A DNA stretch of 64,000 bases from Cloacibacterium normanense. Lineage in GTDB: Bacteria > Bacteroidota > Bacteroidia > Flavobacteriales > Weeksellaceae. The first letter of the stretch is position 1, and each line of letters begins with the position of its first letter. Below are positions 60,794-64,000 of this stretch, one piece after another. The notes beneath the pieces are model-generated. The model did not search any database. It was not told the DNA's origin and worked only from the letters and a program-made list of their open reading frames with translations. The position numbers and the translations under genes were made by a program. The stretch is taken from positions 620,001 to 684,000 of the forward strand of contig NZ_CP034157.1 in the NCBI RefSeq assembly GCF_003860565.1. Direction: 5' to 3'.

Positions 60794-61861
60794 ATGGATT
60801 TTAATTTATACAAATTCAGTATAGGAGAACACTATTCTAAAAAAGTCATTTGGATTACTTTTCCCAAAGATTATACCTTGATTAAGGAACTTAGAGAGCG
60901 TTTCTCGTCTGTAAAGTGGAGCAGTACTCATAAAGCATGGTATTTGCCAGATTTACCATCTATACGTACTGCTTTACAAATTAATACTAGCGAAATAGGA
61001 GATGAACTTATAGCAAGTATAGCACCTAATAACCAAGAAGCTTTTTTGCGGTTTAGAAATCAATTAAAACTAAAAGCGTATAGTAAGAATACCATTAGAA
61101 CCTACACTACAGAATTTGCGCATTTGCTTAGAACAATTAAGCATTACTCTGTAAATGAACTTACACAAGAGAGATTGAAAGATTATTTTCTATATTGTAT
61201 TAAAAAAGAAAATATTAAAGAAAATCATCTCAATAGCAGAATTAATGCAATAAAGTTTTATTTCGAAAAAGTGTTGCACAGGGAAAAAATGTTTTTTGAT
61301 ATTCCACGTCCTAAAACACCAAAACGGCTTCCTAAAATGCTCACAAAATCAGAAATTAAAAAGATTTTCAAGCAAACATCTAATCCTAAACATCTCCTCA
61401 TGCTCCAGCTTTCTTATGGAATGGGTTTAAGGGTTTCCGAAATTGTAAATCTTAAAATAGAGCATATTAATTCTGAGGATATGCTGGTTTTAATCGCTGG
61501 TGCAAAAGGAAAAAAAGATAGGTATACCAATTTGCCAGAGTCTATATTACCTCTATTGAGAACTTATTATAAAGAATACAAGCCAAAAGATTATCTTTTC
61601 GAAGGTCAATACGGTGGTGCATATTCGGTGAGAAGTGTACAGATGGTTTTTAAAAATGCACTCAAAAATGCTAAAATCAACAAAACCATTGGTATACACG
61701 GTTTGAGACACAGTTACGCCACTCATCTTATAGAAAGTGGGGCGGATATTAGATTTTTGCAAGAACTTTTGGGGCATAATTCTATTAAAACTACCCAAAT
61801 CTATACCCATGTTACAGATGTTTCTAAATCAAAAATAAAAAGTCCTCTTGATTTTTTATAA
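60794..61861 (+). CDS. Tyrosine recombinase of the cassette array (Xer-like integron integrase)
   Basis: This 355-residue recombinase has a full catalytic set: R213 (GLRVSEI), K239 or K241 (AGAKGKKDRY), H302 and R305 (HGLRHSYATHL), H328 (LLGHNS) and Y337 (IYTHV). Residues 1-75 form an extra N-terminal domain (WSSTHKAWYLPDL) and about 80-170 the core-binding domain. It ends KSKIKSPLDFL, like IntI proteins. Only about 63 residues separate the Lys from the first His, as in XerD, whereas IntI has about 107, so the IntI-specific helix insertion is missing. It is divergent from the cassettes, the classic integron position. Confidence 0.88.
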   Translation: MDFNLYKFSIGEHYSKKVIWITFPKDYTLIKELRERFSSVKWSSTHKAWYLPDLPSIRTALQINTSEIGDELIASIAPNNQEAFLRFRNQLKLKAYSKNTIRTYTTEFAHLLRTIKHYSVNELTQERLKDYFLYCIKKENIKENHLNSRINAIKFYFEKVLHREKMFFDIPRPKTPKRLPKMLTKSEIKKIFKQTSNPKHLLMLQLSYGMGLRVSEIVNLKIEHINSEDMLVLIAGAKGKKDRYTNLPESILPLLRTYYKEYKPKDYLFEGQYGGAYSVRSVQMVFKNALKNAKINKTIGIHGLRHSYATHLIESGADIRFLQELLGHNSIKTTQIYTHVTDVSKSKIKSPLDFL

Positions 61862-61894
61862 TTGTCTCCAAAAAAATTCCATTTTCAGCTCTCC

Positions 61895-61938
61895 CAAAGG
61901 AAAGTCAAAGGAAAGTCAAAGGAAAGTCAAAGGAAAGT
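61895..61938 (+). repeat. Four tandem copies of CAAAGGAAAGT
   Basis: Perfect 11-base units, 34 bases after the recombinase stop; no gene or hairpin is associated. Confidence 0.85.
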
Positions 61939-62040
61939 ATAACTAAAGGGTAGCCAATCATACATAAAATCTTCTTTTAAAATTATGAAAAGGGGAGTGC
62001 TAGTCTTTTTAATTCTATAAACATGACATTTGTCATATTT

Positions 62041-62072
62041 TTTGTCATTCCGCTCAGATTTATATAGTTTTA
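62041..62072 (+). promoter_or_regulatory. Possible promoter of the ATP synthase leader genes
   Basis: TTTG at 62041-62044 and TAGTTTTA at 62065-62072 are 20 bases apart; the second box misses the final G. Confidence 0.4.
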
Positions 62073-62088
62073 CACCAAATTAAAAACA

Positions 62089-62352
62089 ATGGCTCTACAA
62101 GACCAAAATACTCCGAAAACTCCTGAAGAACAGAAAGAAGAATACAAAAAAAATCCTATGCGCTTGTACGGAATTTATTCTTCCATCGTGTTTCAGATGT
62201 TGGCCATCATTGCTTTAGGATTTTGGGGCGGGAAGAAAATTAATGATTATCTAGAATTGCCCAATGATTTATTAACCGTTGCCATTGGTTTATCAGGATT
62301 AGGATTAGCCTTGTACAGTACCTTAAAACAATTAGAAAATATAAACAAATAA
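62089..62352 (+). CDS. AtpZ/AtpI-family protein of the ATP synthase operon
   Basis: This 87-residue protein has a charged N-terminus (QDQNTPKTPEEQKEEYKKN) and two membrane segments (SSIVFQMLAIIALGFWGGKKI and LLTVAIGLSGLGLALYSTL). Proteins of this type precede the F0 genes and help c-ring assembly or Mg/Ca transport. It is followed five bases later by another membrane protein and then atpB. Confidence 0.8.
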   Translation: MALQDQNTPKTPEEQKEEYKKNPMRLYGIYSSIVFQMLAIIALGFWGGKKINDYLELPNDLLTVAIGLSGLGLALYSTLKQLENINK

Positions 62353-62357
62353 TACGC

Positions 62358-62729
62358 ATGAAACAGTCTACCTCTTGGTTATACATTGTTCTATTTATTT
62401 TGGTCTTTTTTTTACATTTTGCGATATGGCAACTTTATGTAAATGACTTTCAAGTGATATTTATTCGCTATTATCTTTTCTTAACTATTTTATTTATGAT
62501 GGTCATTACCATTATGTCTATTGTCAAAAAGATTTATCCAGAGTATATCGGTTTTACTTTTATGGGGCTCATGCTCTTTAAGTTGAGTGTTATGTTCTTG
62601 GTAATGAATAAGTTACAATTATCCGAAGTGCCATATCACAAGTATCATTTTATACCGCCTTACTTGGTTTCTTTACTGTTAGAAACTTTGTTCGCAATCG
62701 GTTTATTGAAAGAACAAAAAAATAACTAA
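62358..62729 (+). CDS. Membrane protein of the ATP synthase operon, AtpI-like position
   Basis: The 123-residue protein has four hydrophobic segments (WLYIVLFILVFFLHFAIW, YYLFLTILFMMVITIMSIV, GLMLFKLSVMFLVM, LVSLLLETLFAIGLL). It occupies the place of AtpI in Bacteroidota operons, but its sequence is not clearly homologous, as is usual for this rapidly changing gene. Confidence 0.7.
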   Translation: MKQSTSWLYIVLFILVFFLHFAIWQLYVNDFQVIFIRYYLFLTILFMMVITIMSIVKKIYPEYIGFTFMGLMLFKLSVMFLVMNKLQLSEVPYHKYHFIPPYLVSLLLETLFAIGLLKEQKNN

Positions 62730-62736
62730 TTCATAC

Positions 62737-62767
62737 TTTGTTAATTTGTTTTTTTATCATATTTTTG
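62737..62767 (+). promoter_or_regulatory. Promoter before atpB
   Basis: TTTG at 62737-62740 and TATTTTTG at 62760-62767 are 19 bases apart, a full consensus. It gives the ATP synthase genes their own start. Confidence 0.65.
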
Positions 62768-62793
62768 CAAAACTTTTAAAATAACATAAATCA

Positions 62794-63954
62794 ATGCTGA
62801 AAAGAGGAGTTTTATTAATCGGTTTTTTATCTACATTTTCACTTTCTTTAGCGCAACATCACGAAGCTGCAGCAGAAACTAAACCTGCTACAGAAACCAA
62901 AGTGGTAAGTGCCGAAGAAGCAGAAAAAGAACAAATAAAGAAAGAAAATAAGGAGTTTATAGACCATCACTTGTTAGATGCTCACAGCTTTGATATTATG
63001 GTGGAAAAGAAAGCAGACGGTACAGAACACCACATCGGTTTTCCACTTCCTGTTATTTTCTATGATGAAGCAAACGGTCTTCATGCATTCATGAGTTCAA
63101 AATTTCACCACGGTAAAGAATTGAAAGATGCTCATGGCAAAAAATACAACGTAGTAGAAAGCAAAGGTGCAAACTACGCTCTTTACCACGAAAAAATTGT
63201 AAAAACAGACGCTTCTGGTGCTATTACTTTAGATGACCACGGTCACGCTACCAATGCAAAAGTTTTAGACTTATCTATCACGAAAAGTGTTTTAATGATT
63301 CTATGTGCATCATTATTGATGATTGTAATTTTTGGTTCTATGGCTAGAAATTATAAGAAATCACCAATTCCTACAGGTGCAGGTAAATTATTCGAACCAC
63401 TGGTAATCTTCATCAGAGATGAGATTGCGATTCCAAACATCGGACCGAAATATCACAAATATATTTCTTATTTATTGACTATTTTCTTCTTCATTTTATT
63501 CCTGAACGTATTTGGTTTATTACCTTTCGGGATTAATGTAACAGGGAATTTAGCCATTACAGCTGCTTTAGCAATTTTTACCTTCATCATTACACAGTTT
63601 ACGGCAAACAGAAACTATTGGCAACACATCTTCTGGATGCCAGGTTTACCGTTCTTAATGAAATTGGTAATGATTCCTATCGAATTAATCGGGATGATTA
63701 TTAAGCCGTTTGCATTGTTAATACGTCTCTTTGCAAACATGTCAGCAGGTCACATCGTAATTATGTCATTAATTGCAATGATTTATTACTTCCAAAATGT
63801 AATTGCAGGCGTTGCATTCCCATTCTTAACATTTGTATTGTATTTATTAGAGATATTAGTAGCATTCTTACAAGCGTATATCTTCACCATGCTTTCTGCG
63901 GTTTACTTCGGAATGGCTAATGAAGAACACCACCACGAAGAAGCTCATCACTAA
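62794..63954 (+). CDS. atpB: F0F1 ATP synthase subunit a
   Basis: Subunit a forms the proton half-channels of the F0 motor. The 386-residue protein has a signal peptide (MLKRGVLLIGFLSTFSLSLA), a His- and Glu-rich extracytoplasmic region of about 130 residues, and the membrane domain with the essential Arg in LLIRLFANMSAGH and later LEILVAFLQAYIFTML. The long N-terminus is normal in Bacteroidota. The next 46 bases to the window edge hold no gene; atpE is expected beyond. Confidence 0.95.
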   Translation: MLKRGVLLIGFLSTFSLSLAQHHEAAAETKPATETKVVSAEEAEKEQIKKENKEFIDHHLLDAHSFDIMVEKKADGTEHHIGFPLPVIFYDEANGLHAFMSSKFHHGKELKDAHGKKYNVVESKGANYALYHEKIVKTDASGAITLDDHGHATNAKVLDLSITKSVLMILCASLLMIVIFGSMARNYKKSPIPTGAGKLFEPLVIFIRDEIAIPNIGPKYHKYISYLLTIFFFILFLNVFGLLPFGINVTGNLAITAALAIFTFIITQFTANRNYWQHIFWMPGLPFLMKLVMIPIELIGMIIKPFALLIRLFANMSAGHIVIMSLIAMIYYFQNVIAGVAFPFLTFVLYLLEILVAFLQAYIFTMLSAVYFGMANEEHHHEEAHH

Positions 63955-64000
63955 TAAGAACCAAGTGAAAAGAGCCAAGATAAAAGAGTTAAGAGCCAAG

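Overview
The window is an AT-rich chromosomal segment of a Bacteroidota bacterium, most likely family Weeksellaceae (Chryseobacterium, Riemerella or Cloacibacterium relatives). The reasons are the gliding genes gldF/gldG, SusC/SusD-type outer-membrane genes, a GLPGLI protein, a type II-C Cas9, an IS982-family element, and promoters of the Bacteroidota form TTG-N19-TAnnTTTG.

Positions 1-25.2 kb are mostly core genome: gldG (partial), gldF, hemJ, a SAM hydrolase, phoH, an outer-membrane protein, ffh and two cold-shock genes. A type II-C CRISPR locus follows: tracrRNA, cas9, a 6-repeat array with a rearranged trailer, then cas2 and cas1 in the opposite orientation. Next come a bile-acid-symporter-like transporter and a SusC/SusD + glycerophosphodiesterase + phosphoesterase operon that probably scavenges phosphodiesters. 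The segment ends with ilvE and a frameshifted, 3'-truncated ilvD behind two tandem isoleucine-rich leader peptides, each with its own terminator.

Positions 25.78-60.62 kb are a large integron-type cassette array. I count 26 cassettes, each ending in an attC-like recombination site; nearly all genes are on the minus strand. In almost every cassette the first 10 bp are the exact inverse of the bases beside its own attC, which is the hallmark of circularisable cassettes. On the right lie an attI-like junction with an outward promoter and a divergent tyrosine recombinase gene. The recombinase lacks the insertion that defines IntI. Cassettes carry likely anti-phage genes (TIR, RloC-like ABC ATPase/HEPN nuclease, McrB + LlaJI-like nuclease, two PD-(D/E)XK proteins, a HEPN candidate), an aminoglycoside adenylyltransferase, an SMR pump, a mercury operon, a metal efflux operon, lipoproteins and membrane proteins, plus four cassettes without an ORF. 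Two cassette genes are split by insertion sequences (IS982 and IS4 families). Cassettes 1 and 10 appear identical.

Positions 62.1-64 kb start the F0F1 ATP synthase operon. Cassettes are numbered from the recombinase (1, right) to the far end (26, left).
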